Source: Acidobacteriaceae bacterium
GTDB taxonomy: Bacteria; Acidobacteriota; Terriglobia; Terriglobales; Acidobacteriaceae
DNA length: 28,470 nucleotides
Direction: 5' to 3'
Assembly: GCA_003165855.1 (NCBI GenBank)
Contig: PMXH01000512.1
Span: forward strand, 33,376 to 61,845
Shown here: piece by piece, positions 17,101-24,559 of the stretch
How the letters are laid out: each line of letters begins with the position of its first letter
How positions within the stretch are numbered: the first letter of the stretch is position 1
Notes under the pieces: generated by a model
Database searches by the model: none
What the model was told of the DNA's origin: nothing
What the model saw: the letters and a program-made list of their open reading frames with translations, nothing else
Program-made: the position numbers and the translations under genes

Positions 17101-17402
17101 TTGCGTACACGAGGGCGAAGCGGGAGACTCCGGAACTCACTCGGGAACAGCTCTCTGAAGCAATCGTGGAGGGTTCGGCACGGCGGTTGCGCCCGAAATT
17201 CATGACCTTTGCAACCATGTGTGTTGGATTGATCCCGGTACTGTGGGCGAGCGGCGCGGGCTCGGAGATCATGAAGCGCATCGCCGCACCAATGGTTGGT
17301 GGAATCGTGACTTCGTTCCTTCTCGAACTATTGGTTTATCCGGCTGTCTATGCGTTGTGGAAAGAAAAAAAGCAAACCACCGAATTGAAACTCAACTCCT
17401 GA
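14157..17402 (+). CDS. CusA-like heavy-metal efflux RND pump (copper/silver type)
   Basis: 1081 aa proton-driven inner-membrane exporter of the HME-RND family, full length. TM1 is near residues 13-29, and TM4 carries the proton-relay Asp403 in GALVDAAIVVVE. The three methionines matching E. coli CusA Met573/623/672 are present: Met582 (LLYMPSTMPG), Met632 (DPAPLSMFET) and Met704 (RIEMLNTGI). This supports Cu(I)/Ag(I) over Zn/Co/Cd. The terminal RND repeat PKFMTFATMCVGLIPVLWAS lies near the C-terminus. Translation starts inside the end of the adaptor gene (8-nt overlap), so the two are coupled. No CusC/TolC-type outer-membrane factor follows; the next gene is an isomerase. The channel must come from elsewhere or a generic one is used. 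Confidence 0.93.
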   Translation: MINHVIDFSVRNKLLVFLLVAGACLWGAWSMANMPLDALPDLSETQVIILSRWDRSPDVLEDQVTYPIISAMTGAPRVRTVRGISDFGFSYVYVIFEEGTDIYWARSRTLEYLSAVVPRLPEGVKTEIGPDATGLGWIFQYVLRDDSKQHSLAELRSYQDWNLKYYLKAVPGVAEVASVGGFTQQYQVNVDPNRLRSYGIPLSRVVDAVRESNNETGARLLDFGGAEYMIRGHGYVKSAKDLEETELTAENGTPIRIKDVGRVVLGPDLRRGVTDFDGNGEAVSGIVVMREGYNALDVIHGVKARLQEIAPGMPKGVKVVPVYDRSDLIRRAISNTSTTLIEVVLTVVAIILIFLWDFPSAVIPVITIPIAIVFTFIPLRYTGSSINVMSLAGIAIACGALVDAAIVVVEQTQKRLEVYQRSGKPFAPEQVVLEAVKEVAGPTFFALLVIAAAFLPVLVLEGQEGKLFRPLAYSKTFAMLGAAILAITLDPALRLWLTRRNTTMAGGWLPASWFSGRIRAEEDHPITGPLIRLYDPIVRWSLRWKKQVIGGAVLLVVLTIPLFWIIGSEFMPQVDEGALLYMPSTMPGISIEQAQKLLQLTDRILAQFPEVEHVLGKAGRADTATDPAPLSMFETLVILKPQEQWRKKNVWYSSWAPDWLLPGLRHLTPDHISVQDLISGMNQSLELPGLSNSWTMPIRGRIEMLNTGIRTPVGLKIQGPDLSRIQQLGQQAELILRSVPGTRSVFAERTGDGYFLEITWNRQALARYGLSVEEAQDTLATAVGGENVSTVIAGRERYPINVRYLRDFRSDLQALGKVLVPVSGQQQIPLAELASVKTVTGPSMIRDENGMPTGYVYVDVAGRPAVDYVEDARHEMEKRLQLPAGYALVWSGQFESAERVRRRLWFVVPLTITIIIFLLYSNTRSWTKTMIVILAVPFSAVGALWLVYALGYSLSVAVWIGLIALLGVDAETGVFMLLYLDIAYTRAKRETPELTREQLSEAIVEGSARRLRPKFMTFATMCVGLIPVLWASGAGSEIMKRIAAPMVGGIVTSFLLELLVYPAVYALWKEKKQTTELKLNS

Positions 17403-17512
17403 ATCAATTTCGTTTGCGCCGCTCCTCCTCACGACCAGCCCGGCGGAAGCCGCTGTTTGTGCTACCATGGCTCATAAATCCCCCCTAATTCTCTCCGGAG
17501 AAAATCTCATAC

Positions 17513-18595
17513 ATGCGTGCTTCCTGGATCGCTTTTTTGTTACTCGGAACTCTGGCCTTTGGGCAGGCCAAGCCAACTCCGCTACCACCTCGGCCGCCGG
17601 CAGGTGCTCCAGGGGAGGATGATGACACGCCGCAGCAGCTCGCGGCGGCGTCCAAAGTTGCCCCTGATGCGCCGGTGCTCACTATCAAGGGCTTCTGTCC
17701 TGACAAAGTCTCCGATACCACGCCAAACAAGCCTGATGCGCCGAAAGCGACCTGCCAGACCGTGGTTACCCGCGCCGAGTTCGAGAAGTTGGCCAACGCC
17801 ATCGCACCGGGGATGAAGCCATCGGTCCAGCGTCAGTTGGCCAGAGCTTATCCCAGGCTTCTGGTCATGGCGTATGACGCCGAACAACGCGGTCTCGACA
17901 AGACCCCACGCTTTGCAGAATTGCAGCGCTTTTCCCGGCTGCAGAACTTGTCGCAGGGGATGGTGCGGGAAATCCAGCAAGAGGCGGCGAACGTATCCGA
18001 AGAGGCCATCGAGGCTTACTATCGCGACAACTCACCCAGCTACGAGCGCGCCAGTTTTGAGCGTATCTTCGTTCCGATCAGAAAGCAGACGGAGCAGCTG
18101 CCCAAAGAGAAAGCTGACGATGCCGCTTTGAAAGCGCAACAAGCCGAAGCCGAGGCCGCGATGGTGAAAGAAGCGAACCAGCTGCGAGTCCGCGCGGCGG
18201 CCGGCGAGGATTTCACCAGGCTGCAGCAATCCGCCTATGACGCCGCCGGAATCAAGGCCACCGCTACCCCCCCTGAGCTGCGAAAAATACGGAGGACGAA
18301 CCTCCCGGCCGCACACGTATCCGCATTCGCTTTGAAGGTGGGCGACGTGTCGCAAGTGATCAGCGACGCCACCGGACATTACATTTACAAGCTCGATAGC
18401 AAAGATCTCCTGCCGCTCGATGCGGTGAAGGAGGAGATCAAGAGTACTTTGCAAAACAGCAGAGTCCAGGAGGCAATGCAGAAGATCCAGGAGTCATTTA
18501 CTTCCGAGATGAATCCGGAGTTCTTCGGCGCGGACGCCACGCCATCTCGGGATGCCTCAAAGGCAAAACCGGCGCAGCCGGCGCAATCCAAGTAG
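17513..18595 (+). CDS. Periplasmic parvulin-type peptidyl-prolyl isomerase (PpiC/SurA-like)
   Basis: 360 aa with a signal peptide (MRASWIAFLLLGTLAFGQ). A proline-rich linker (PTPLPPRPPAGAPG) follows, then a SurA_N-like helical region at about 80-170, containing FEKLANAIAPGMKPSVQRQL and the YYRDNSPSYERASFERI signature that normally leads into parvulin. The isomerase-like domain spans about 175-305 (AAAGEDFTRLQQSAYDAAG, LPAAHVSAFALKVGDVSQVI, GHYIYKLDSKDLLPL), with a charged K/A/E-rich insert at 195-220. It should act as a periplasmic chaperone/isomerase for exported proteins. A weak GGAG lies 14 nt from the ATG. It is 110 bp after the pump gene and may be independent. Catalytic competence is uncertain because the core motif is divergent. 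Confidence 0.85.
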   Translation: MRASWIAFLLLGTLAFGQAKPTPLPPRPPAGAPGEDDDTPQQLAAASKVAPDAPVLTIKGFCPDKVSDTTPNKPDAPKATCQTVVTRAEFEKLANAIAPGMKPSVQRQLARAYPRLLVMAYDAEQRGLDKTPRFAELQRFSRLQNLSQGMVREIQQEAANVSEEAIEAYYRDNSPSYERASFERIFVPIRKQTEQLPKEKADDAALKAQQAEAEAAMVKEANQLRVRAAAGEDFTRLQQSAYDAAGIKATATPPELRKIRRTNLPAAHVSAFALKVGDVSQVISDATGHYIYKLDSKDLLPLDAVKEEIKSTLQNSRVQEAMQKIQESFTSEMNPEFFGADATPSRDASKAKPAQPAQSK

Positions 18596-18892
18596 TGAGC
18601 CCTCCGACGGCACGCCGGCTCGCAGAGTGACTAAAGTAACCACGTCCCTAAAGTTGTCGGATTTCGCTGACGCTCCCATGGCGTTGTGCGCCAGCCCTGC
18701 AACTGCCGCGCTGCAGGCAAAAGGCTCCTTGACAGCGTTCCGCCGGGCACGGGATAATCATCTCCCCCCGTTTAGTTAGCGGTTCCTGTCCGCAATCAGC
18801 AAGCACAGCGAAAGCACTCGTAGTGGAGCCAAGCGGCTATGCGCCTGGGGCGGGGATATTAGGATTCTGCACATTTCTGCAAAGGCTGGACC
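18596..18892. other. 297-bp intergenic region: end of isomerase unit and start of glycan operon
   Basis: The first 40 bp hold imperfect GC-rich dyad symmetry (GAGCC...GGCTC with inner CGGC/GCCG) but no T-run. A strong promoter lies at 18729-18758, followed by a leader of about 125 nt. No coding region with a ribosome site is seen. The last 30 bp before the GTG start read in frame as RILHISAKAGP then stop. Confidence 0.6.
18729..18758 (+). promoter_or_regulatory. Near-consensus sigma70-type promoter for the glycosyltransferase operon
   Basis: A perfect -35 TTGACA (18729-18734), 18-nt spacer, and -10 GATAAT (18753-18758, five of six matches). Transcription would begin near 18765, leaving an untranslated leader of about 125-130 nt before GTG 18893. 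This is the best promoter match in the window. Confidence 0.75.
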
Positions 18893-20083
18893 GTGAAAGT
18901 AGTGATCGTGCACAACGCGAATCAGCAGCATGCGGGGGATGATGTCGTAGTCGCTCACGAAGGCAAACTTCTGGAAGGAGCCGGTCACCAGGTGGTGTTT
19001 TTCCGGCGGAGCAACTGGGACGTCGAGTCCTACACCGGCGTTCGCAGGATCAGTTTGGCAAAGAGGACGGTTTGGGCTTCAGACACGCACAACGATTTGG
19101 CTCGCTTGCTGCGGGAAGAGAAGCCCGACGTGGTGCACGTGCACAACACCTTTGTCATGATTTCGCCTTCTATCTACTCAGCGTGCTGCGAGGCGCGCGT
19201 GCCGGTCGTACAAACCCTGCACAATTACCGGTTGCTTTGTCCCTCAGCCACACTGTTTCGCGATGGCAAGGTCTGTCAGGAGTGCATGCAGCATTCGCTG
19301 CTGCGTAGCGTGCAATACGGCTGCTATCGCAATTCGCGGGCTGCTACGGCAGTGACCGCATTGATGCTCGGCTTTCATCGTTTGCGGAAAACCTGGGATC
19401 GCGAAGTCTCATGCTTTGTGGCCCTGAGCGAGTTCTCCCGGAGCAAGTTCATCGAAGGGGGGTTACCCGCGGAGAAAATCACGGTAAAGCCTAATTTTGT
19501 CGATCCCGACCCGGGCGACCGCAAGGGAGACGGAGACTACGCGATCTTTGTCGGCCGGCTGTCACCTGAGAAGCGGGTGGGCATGATCCTGGAAGCATGG
19601 AAGCGCCTGCGCACGGCGATTCCAGTGCTGATTGTGGGCGGCGGGCCGGAGGAAGAACAGCTCAGGAAGCAAGCGGCGCAAGAGGGAATCGCCAACGTTA
19701 CTTTCGCGGGAAAGCTGCCACGGGAGAAAACAATCGCTGCGCTAAACAATGCGCGCTTCTTGATCTTTCCCAGCGAATGGTATGAGGGTTTCCCCATGAC
19801 TCTGGCAGAGTCTTTTGCCTGCTCCACATCGGTGATCTGTGCCCGCATGGGAACTATGCAGGAAGTCGTGACCGACGGCCGCACGGGACTGCACTACACG
19901 CCCGGCGATGCGGATGACCTGGCGAGGAAAGTAGAATGGGCCTGGACTCACCCCCAAGAAGTGCGGGCGATGGGCAATGAAGCCCGCAAGGATTACCAGT
20001 TAAAGTACACGGCGGAAAAGAACTATCCCATGCTGATGGAGATCTACCAGCGGGCCATGGAGGAGAAATGTCGAGCAGCGTAG
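18893..20083 (+). CDS. Family 4 glycosyltransferase (GT-B fold)
   Basis: 396 aa retaining glycosyltransferase, probably cytoplasmic-face, adding a sugar from a nucleotide donor to a growing glycan. The N-terminal domain begins MKVVIVHNANQQHAGDDVVV and includes VVHVHNTF at 80-87. A four-cysteine segment (Cys116, 128, 131, 144; CPSAT...DGKVCQEC...YGCYR) is characteristic of a GT4 subgroup and may bind a metal. The donor domain has FVGRLSPEKRV (Arg222, Lys227) and the EX7E motif EGFPMTLAE (Glu298-Glu306). The GTG start is supported by AAGG 8 nt upstream. The gene is first in an operon with the WecG-like and GalE-like genes; its 3' end overlaps the next gene by 16 nt. Donor and acceptor cannot be read from sequence. 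Confidence 0.9.
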   Translation: MKVVIVHNANQQHAGDDVVVAHEGKLLEGAGHQVVFFRRSNWDVESYTGVRRISLAKRTVWASDTHNDLARLLREEKPDVVHVHNTFVMISPSIYSACCEARVPVVQTLHNYRLLCPSATLFRDGKVCQECMQHSLLRSVQYGCYRNSRAATAVTALMLGFHRLRKTWDREVSCFVALSEFSRSKFIEGGLPAEKITVKPNFVDPDPGDRKGDGDYAIFVGRLSPEKRVGMILEAWKRLRTAIPVLIVGGGPEEEQLRKQAAQEGIANVTFAGKLPREKTIAALNNARFLIFPSEWYEGFPMTLAESFACSTSVICARMGTMQEVVTDGRTGLHYTPGDADDLARKVEWAWTHPQEVRAMGNEARKDYQLKYTAEKNYPMLMEIYQRAMEEKCRAA

Positions 20084-20868
20084 TCATACCAGAATCAGGG
20101 GAAATCAACATCCCGAATTTTCGAGTCCTGGGCGTGCGGGTCCACGCACTGCAAATCCCTGACGCTCTCCGGGTCATCGATCACTGGATTCAGGAGCGGA
20201 GGGCGGTGCATTACGTGTGTCCGACCGGGATGCACGGAGTCTCGGAGACGCTGAAACACCCCGAGCTCCGCGAAATCCTGAACGCGGCCGACCTGATCAC
20301 AACGGATGGGACGCCGCTGGTATGGCTGGCTCGCAAGCATGGACACCACCACATGCACCGGCGCGTGTACGGGCCCGAAATGATGGGAACATTGTTGCGG
20401 GAGACGGGGCCGAAGTACAAACACTTCTTCTATGGAAATCGCGCATCGGAGAAGATGGCGGAAATCAGCGCCAAGAAGTATGGCACCCGGGTGGTGGGAA
20501 TTTATCCTCCCCCGCCGGATGGAGTCTGGCCGCTGCCCGATGACGAGAAAGAGAAGTTAACCCATGCGATCGAATCGGCGGCGCCCGACATTGTGTGGGT
20601 GGGGCTGGGAGCGCCACGGCAGGAAAAATGGATGTACGAATTCCGTCACCGGCTCACGGTGCCGGTGCTGATCGGCGTAGGAGCGGCGTTCGACTTTCAT
20701 GTCGGAGCGCTGAGGCAAGCGCCGCGCTGGATGCAGGAGAACGGGCTGGAGTGGTTCTTCCGTCTTTCCCATGAACCCAAACGGTTGTGGCGCCGTTATC
20801 TGGTGAACGGTCCGCGGTTCGCGTGGAATGTCGGTTTGGAACTGGCCCGCCTGAAGGATTTCAGCTGA
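20068..20868 (+). CDS. WecG/TagA/CpsF-family glycosyltransferase (GT26)
   Basis: 266 aa, the usual length. Family motifs: ADLITTDGTPLVW (the acidic residue of DGTP is the catalytic candidate in TagA), RVYGPEMM, WVGLGAPRQEKWM, GVGAAFDFHVGALRQAPRWM, and the C-terminal basic LEWFFRLSHEPKRLWRRYL that mediates membrane association in this family. Members transfer ManNAc-type or related sugars onto undecaprenyl-PP-linked acceptors in teichoic acid, enterobacterial common antigen or exopolysaccharide synthesis. The specific sugar here is unknown. AGGAG lies just before ATG 20068, and the gene overlaps the upstream glycosyltransferase by 16 nt, so the two are translationally coupled. Together they suggest early steps of a lipid-linked glycan. 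Confidence 0.93.
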   Translation: MSSSVVIPESGEINIPNFRVLGVRVHALQIPDALRVIDHWIQERRAVHYVCPTGMHGVSETLKHPELREILNAADLITTDGTPLVWLARKHGHHHMHRRVYGPEMMGTLLRETGPKYKHFFYGNRASEKMAEISAKKYGTRVVGIYPPPPDGVWPLPDDEKEKLTHAIESAAPDIVWVGLGAPRQEKWMYEFRHRLTVPVLIGVGAAFDFHVGALRQAPRWMQENGLEWFFRLSHEPKRLWRRYLVNGPRFAWNVGLELARLKDFS

Positions 20869-20962
20869 CGCTTGCGTCGCGGTGGCCGGCTTCTTAATAT
20901 TTCAACATATTTCAACTCAGGGACGGGAGTTGGCAGCCTGAGGGCTGCGGAAAGGCAATCAC

Positions 20963-21961
20963 GTGTCGGTTCTGGTCATAGGCGGGGCAGGATACATCGG
21001 CAGCCATGCGGCGCGGGCGCTGCGGCGGCACGGCTACCAGACTGTAATTTACGACAATTTGTCCACCGGATATCCGGAACTGGCCGAGGGGTTCGAGTTG
21101 GTGGTAGGTGAGGTTGCCGACACGGCTAAGCTGGCGAGCGTCATGAAACAGGTGGATTCGGTGATGTATTTCGCCGCCAACTCGCTGGTGCCGGAGTCGG
21201 TAAAGAACCCGCGGAAATATTTCACCAACAATGTCATCTGCGGACTGAACATGCTGCACACGGCCATGGACAACGGTGTGGGGAAAGTGATCTTCTCCTC
21301 TACCTGCTCGGTTTACGGGGCGCCGGAAGAAAGCCCGATTAAGGAAGACACGCTGAAGCAACCCTGCAATCCGTATGGGGTTACGAAGCTGACCTTGGAG
21401 CACGCTCTCGATGCCTACGAGCAGGCCTACGGTCTGCACTATGTGGCCCTGCGCTATTTCAACGCAGCGGGCGCGGACGAGAGCGGAGAAATCGGCGAAT
21501 TGCATCGTCCTGAGACCCACTTGATTCCCGCCTGTTTGACCGCCATTCTCGGCGAGCGCAAGGAACTGGAAGTGTTCGGCGACGACTATCCCACGCCAGA
21601 TGGAACCTGTATCCGCGATTACATCCACGTGAACGATCTGGCGGAAGCGCACGTTCTCGCTTTGAAGCACCTGGAGAAGGGCAAGAATTCAGCGGCGATG
21701 AACCTGGCCACCGGACGGGGCAGTTCGGTGAAGGAAGTAATCGATGCCGCAGAAGAAGTCACTGGGCGTAAAGTTCCCCGTCGGCTGGTGCCGCGACGGG
21801 CGGGAGATCCGCCAAGCTTAGTCGCTGATCCGGCGCGCGCCGAGCAGGTGCTGGGCTGGAAAGCGCAGCGCTCGTTGAACGACATGGTGAAGACCGCGTG
21901 GAACTGGATGCACACCGGCCGTGAGCGGCTGTTGAAGAGCGTGCATGTGGAGAGTCACTAG
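20963..21961 (+). CDS. galE: UDP-glucose 4-epimerase (GalE-like extended SDR)
   Basis: 332 aa. NAD-binding GGAGYIG at residues 7-13, ser-containing active-site strand SSTCSVYG (112-119), catalytic Tyr138/Lys142 in YGVTK, the RYFNAAGADESGEIGE motif typical of GalE, and DGTCIRDYIHVNDLAEAH downstream. It should interconvert UDP-Glc and UDP-Gal (or the N-acetyl forms), supplying donors for the two upstream glycosyltransferases. The GTG start has GGAAAGG 7 nt upstream. It lies 94 bp after the WecG-like gene; the gap contains an AT-rich duplicated ATATTTCAAC-like stretch but no clear terminator, so co-transcription is plausible. UDP-Glc versus UDP-GlcNAc specificity was not resolved. Confidence 0.92.
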   Translation: MSVLVIGGAGYIGSHAARALRRHGYQTVIYDNLSTGYPELAEGFELVVGEVADTAKLASVMKQVDSVMYFAANSLVPESVKNPRKYFTNNVICGLNMLHTAMDNGVGKVIFSSTCSVYGAPEESPIKEDTLKQPCNPYGVTKLTLEHALDAYEQAYGLHYVALRYFNAAGADESGEIGELHRPETHLIPACLTAILGERKELEVFGDDYPTPDGTCIRDYIHVNDLAEAHVLALKHLEKGKNSAAMNLATGRGSSVKEVIDAAEEVTGRKVPRRLVPRRAGDPPSLVADPARAEQVLGWKAQRSLNDMVKTAWNWMHTGRERLLKSVHVESH

Positions 21962-21973
21962 CCGGCGTTGGGC

Positions 21974-22000
21974 TTTGAACGTTTCTCCCCCAACTATAGT
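21974..22000 (+). promoter_or_regulatory. Promoter candidate for the phosphoesterase gene
   Basis: TTTGAA (21974-21979), a short 15-nt spacer, TATAGT (21995-22000, five of six matches). Transcription from about 22007 would place the 22022-22039 hairpin in the 5' leader. The short spacer makes it weak. Confidence 0.35.
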
Positions 22001-22021
22001 CCCTGGGCCCCAAACACAATG

Positions 22022-22039
22022 AGGGCGGAGTGTCGCCCT
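22022..22039 (+). terminator. 6-bp hairpin before the phosphoesterase: terminator of galE or leader structure
   Basis: AGGGCG (22022-22027), loop GAGTGT, CGCCCT (22034-22039) followed by TT. The stem is perfect but short and the T-run minimal. It ends 7 nt before the AGGA ribosome site at 22047-22050, so it could also modulate translation. The alternative GTG 22030 start lies inside its loop. Confidence 0.4.
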
Positions 22040-22059
22040 TTAACCTAGGATGGTCTGTC

Positions 22060-23508
22060 ATGAGACTGGCTTCTGGACTGCTGGCGTTGCTCATGGGGCT
22101 GACGGCGGTGATTACCCAGGCCCAGATCTCAAGCTTTCAGCACATTGTGGTTATCGTCCAGGAAAACCGCACCCCGGATAATCTGTTCCAAGGCTTGTGT
22201 GCCGCTCCCTATGGAGCGTGTGCCGTACCTCCGACCTCCAGCGCGCCATACGACGTTCAAACTTCGAACTGGAAGACCGAGACTGGGACGATTCAGCCGT
22301 TGTCCGAGGCCTTGGACAGCACCTACGATCTGCACCACTCGCATAGCGCGTTCAACCAGATGTGCAACGTTGTCGCTGGCAGTCCTCCCAGATGCCGAAT
22401 GGATGGTGCTGGCAAAATCGGCTGCATTCCGAATAAAGGCACCACGTGCCCCACCCAGCCACAGTTCAGGTACGTGGACAACTCTACTGGAATTCTGAAC
22501 CCCTATCTAGCGCTCGCTACTCAGTACGGCTGGGCAAACTACATGTTTCAAACCAATCAAGGGCCGAGTTTTCCGGCCCACCAGTTCATTTTCGGCGGGA
22601 CTTCGGCGCCCAGTCAGTCGGATGACGCCAATGCGATTTTCGCCTCGGAAAATGTGACTCCTGTGAATGCCGCGGCGGGGTGCAACGCTGCCCTGACGAC
22701 CGTCGTCGGAACTATCTCGCCCAACCCCACCCCACCTCCCTACGGCGCCCCGGGTTCCCCGATCTACCCGTGTTTTGAACATCAGACCATGGCGGACCTG
22801 GTGTCTGACTGGATGTACTACGCGGCCGGCGCCGGGTCCATCTGGACCGCTCCCAACGCGATCGAACACATCTGCTTGCCGAGCGGCGGAAGGTGTACGG
22901 GCTGGGGCACGCACGTCGATTCCACAAATCCGTCGCATGTCCTGACTGATATCGGTAACTGTGTTCTCGGCGATTTGACTTGGGTCACTCCCACCGCGGA
23001 GAACTCCGATCACGCCTCGGCGAATGATGGCGGCGGCCCCTCGTGGGTGGCTTCCGTGGTCAATGCTATCGGTAACAGCCAGTGCACCGACCAGGTTAAT
23101 AACGGGACTCTTAGTTTTTGGCAGGACACGGCAATCCTGATCACGTGGGACGATTGGGGAGGCTGGTATGATCATGAACCTCCGACCATCCTGGCGGGCG
23201 TACAAGGCGACTATCAGTATGGGTTTCGCGTTCCCATGATTGTAGTTTCCGCCTACACCAATCCTGGCTATGTAGACAACAGCCGGTACGATTTTGGCAG
23301 CATTCTGCGCTTCATCGAAAACAACTTTGCCAGTCTCGGCCTTACCGAAGGAGAGCTCGGTTTTGCAGATAGTCGCGCCACCACGGACTTCACTGCATTT
23401 TTCAATCTAGCTCAAGCTCCGCGGAGTTTTACGGCCATCGCCGCTCCAAAGAACGCGGATTTTTTCATCCACGATCCCAGACCCCCCGAACCGCCCGATA
23501 ACGACTAG
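22060..23508 (+). CDS. Secreted phosphoesterase family protein (AcpA acid phosphatase / phospholipase C type)
   Basis: 482 aa from ATG 22060. AGGA at 22047-22050 sits 9 nt upstream and the signal peptide is clean (MRLASGLLALLMGLTAVITQ, then AQ), so this start is preferred over the in-frame GTG 22030. Residues 27-43 contain HIVVIVQENRTPDNLF, the family hallmark whose Glu35-Asn36 pair ligates metal. Later motifs are GPSFPAHQFIFGGTS, SDHASANDGG, and ITWDDWGGWYDHEPP with Asp364, Asp365, Asp371 and His372. RVPMIVVSAYTNPGYVDNS closes the core. Members hydrolyse phosphomonoesters or phosphatidylcholine-type phosphodiesters outside the cytoplasm; which one applies here is not decidable. It sits between sugar-nucleotide genes, perhaps for phosphate scavenging. 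Confidence 0.9.
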   Translation: MRLASGLLALLMGLTAVITQAQISSFQHIVVIVQENRTPDNLFQGLCAAPYGACAVPPTSSAPYDVQTSNWKTETGTIQPLSEALDSTYDLHHSHSAFNQMCNVVAGSPPRCRMDGAGKIGCIPNKGTTCPTQPQFRYVDNSTGILNPYLALATQYGWANYMFQTNQGPSFPAHQFIFGGTSAPSQSDDANAIFASENVTPVNAAAGCNAALTTVVGTISPNPTPPPYGAPGSPIYPCFEHQTMADLVSDWMYYAAGAGSIWTAPNAIEHICLPSGGRCTGWGTHVDSTNPSHVLTDIGNCVLGDLTWVTPTAENSDHASANDGGGPSWVASVVNAIGNSQCTDQVNNGTLSFWQDTAILITWDDWGGWYDHEPPTILAGVQGDYQYGFRVPMIVVSAYTNPGYVDNSRYDFGSILRFIENNFASLGLTEGELGFADSRATTDFTAFFNLAQAPRSFTAIAAPKNADFFIHDPRPPEPPDND

Positions 23509-23686
23509 CCTTGGAACCAGGATTGAGATTATCGCGGGATGACTTTATCGATTTTGCTGGGCGCGCGGCCGCCGAAAAATCTAGTGAAGAGTCGGTTGTT
23601 TTGGAGCTATTGACTATGTCTGTGGCAAAATCTGTCCTGTAGCAATCTGTTCTGCCCCCGGCCAGCCGATCTACGCCAGGACAATC

Positions 23687-24559
23687 CTAGGACAAGACTG
23701 CCGAGCCCTGATTGAGATATTGTTGCAGACCGTCCCGCCAATCGCTGAAGCGGTTCAGGCCGAGGCGCTTGAGGCCGCGATTTTCCAGCACTGAGTACTT
23801 CGGCCGGGGAACTTTCGCCGGAAACTCGTTGGGTCCAGCGATCTGCACGTCGACCTGTAGGTTGGCGGCCTTGAAGATTTCCCGGGCAAATCCGTACCAG
23901 GAGCAGCTGCCTTCCGCGGTTCCGTGGTAGAGCCCGTAAGCGTCGCAACCGCTGAGCTCGTAAATTTGGGCTGCAATTTGAGCGGTGGGCGTGGGACTGA
24001 CCACCTCGCTGTCGACCACGCGAACCATGCCGCGCTCCCGGCCGAGTTTCAGCATGAGTTCGACAAAGTTTTTTCCACCCTTGGCCCGGCAGGGTTGCTT
24101 GCCATAGATGGCTGACGTGCGCAGCACGAAGTGCTTGTCATTGAGCGTGCGCACGAACTGCTCACCGGACAGCTTGCTGTTGCCGTACACATTCAGCGGA
24201 ACAGGCGCGTCTTCTTCGATATAAGGCTGGCCTTTGGTTCCGTCGAAAACATAGTCGGTGCTGACGTGGATCAGGACCGCCCCGAGCTCTTTGGTGACAA
24301 CGGCCAGGTTGCGCACGCCGATGGCGTTCACCGCAAAGGCTTTCTCAGGCTGTTGCTCGCACTGCTCCACATGGTGCATCGCAGCCGTATTCACTACCAC
24401 GGCTGGAGAAAGAGACTTCAGGCAGGTTGCGACCGAATCCAGGTTGGCCAGCTCGAGGTCGGCATGAGTAAGCGGAAACACTTCGCTGCCTCGCTCGCGG
24501 AAGACCTCGACTACGTCGCTTCCCAGTTGTCCGTTTGCGCCGACAACCGCGACTCTCAT
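23687..24559 (-). CDS. rfbD: dTDP-4-dehydrorhamnose reductase
   Basis: 290 aa, normal length. NAD(P)-binding GANGQLG at residues 7-13; VNTAAMHHVEQCE (56-68), where Met-His-His replaces the usual Tyr-Thr-Ala of this family; STDYVFDG at 100-107; catalytic Tyr125/Lys129 in YGNSK; and the late SPTPTAQIA motif (a variant of the family TxPT). It reduces dTDP-4-dehydro-L-rhamnose to dTDP-L-rhamnose, the last step of the pathway, or a close 6-deoxyhexose analogue. The ATG overlaps the stop of the upstream SDR gene by 4 nt, so it is third in a coupled three-gene operon. GGAG is 4 nt from the start. The exact product depends on the partner epimerase. Confidence 0.92.
   Translation of the reverse strand: MRVAVVGANGQLGSDVVEVFRERGSEVFPLTHADLELANLDSVATCLKSLSPAVVVNTAAMHHVEQCEQQPEKAFAVNAIGVRNLAVVTKELGAVLIHVSTDYVFDGTKGQPYIEEDAPVPLNVYGNSKLSGEQFVRTLNDKHFVLRTSAIYGKQPCRAKGGKNFVELMLKLGRERGMVRVVDSEVVSPTPTAQIAAQIYELSGCDAYGLYHGTAEGSCSWYGFAREIFKAANLQVDVQIAGPNEFPAKVPRPKYSVLENRGLKRLGLNRFSDWRDGLQQYLNQGSAVLS

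Noticed and set aside
18552..18779. Short open frame after the prolyl isomerase
   Set aside because: It overlaps the isomerase 3' end and covers the TTGACA/GATAAT promoter; low-complexity basic protein without a ribosome site.
20912..21670. Minus-strand open frame of 252 codons opposite galE
   Set aside because: galE is certain on the plus strand and the antisense protein has no family features.
23509..23686. Possible terminator between the convergent phosphoesterase and rfbD genes
   Set aside because: Only short dyads and duplicated AATCTGTYCT-like strings are visible; no stable stem with a T-run on either strand.
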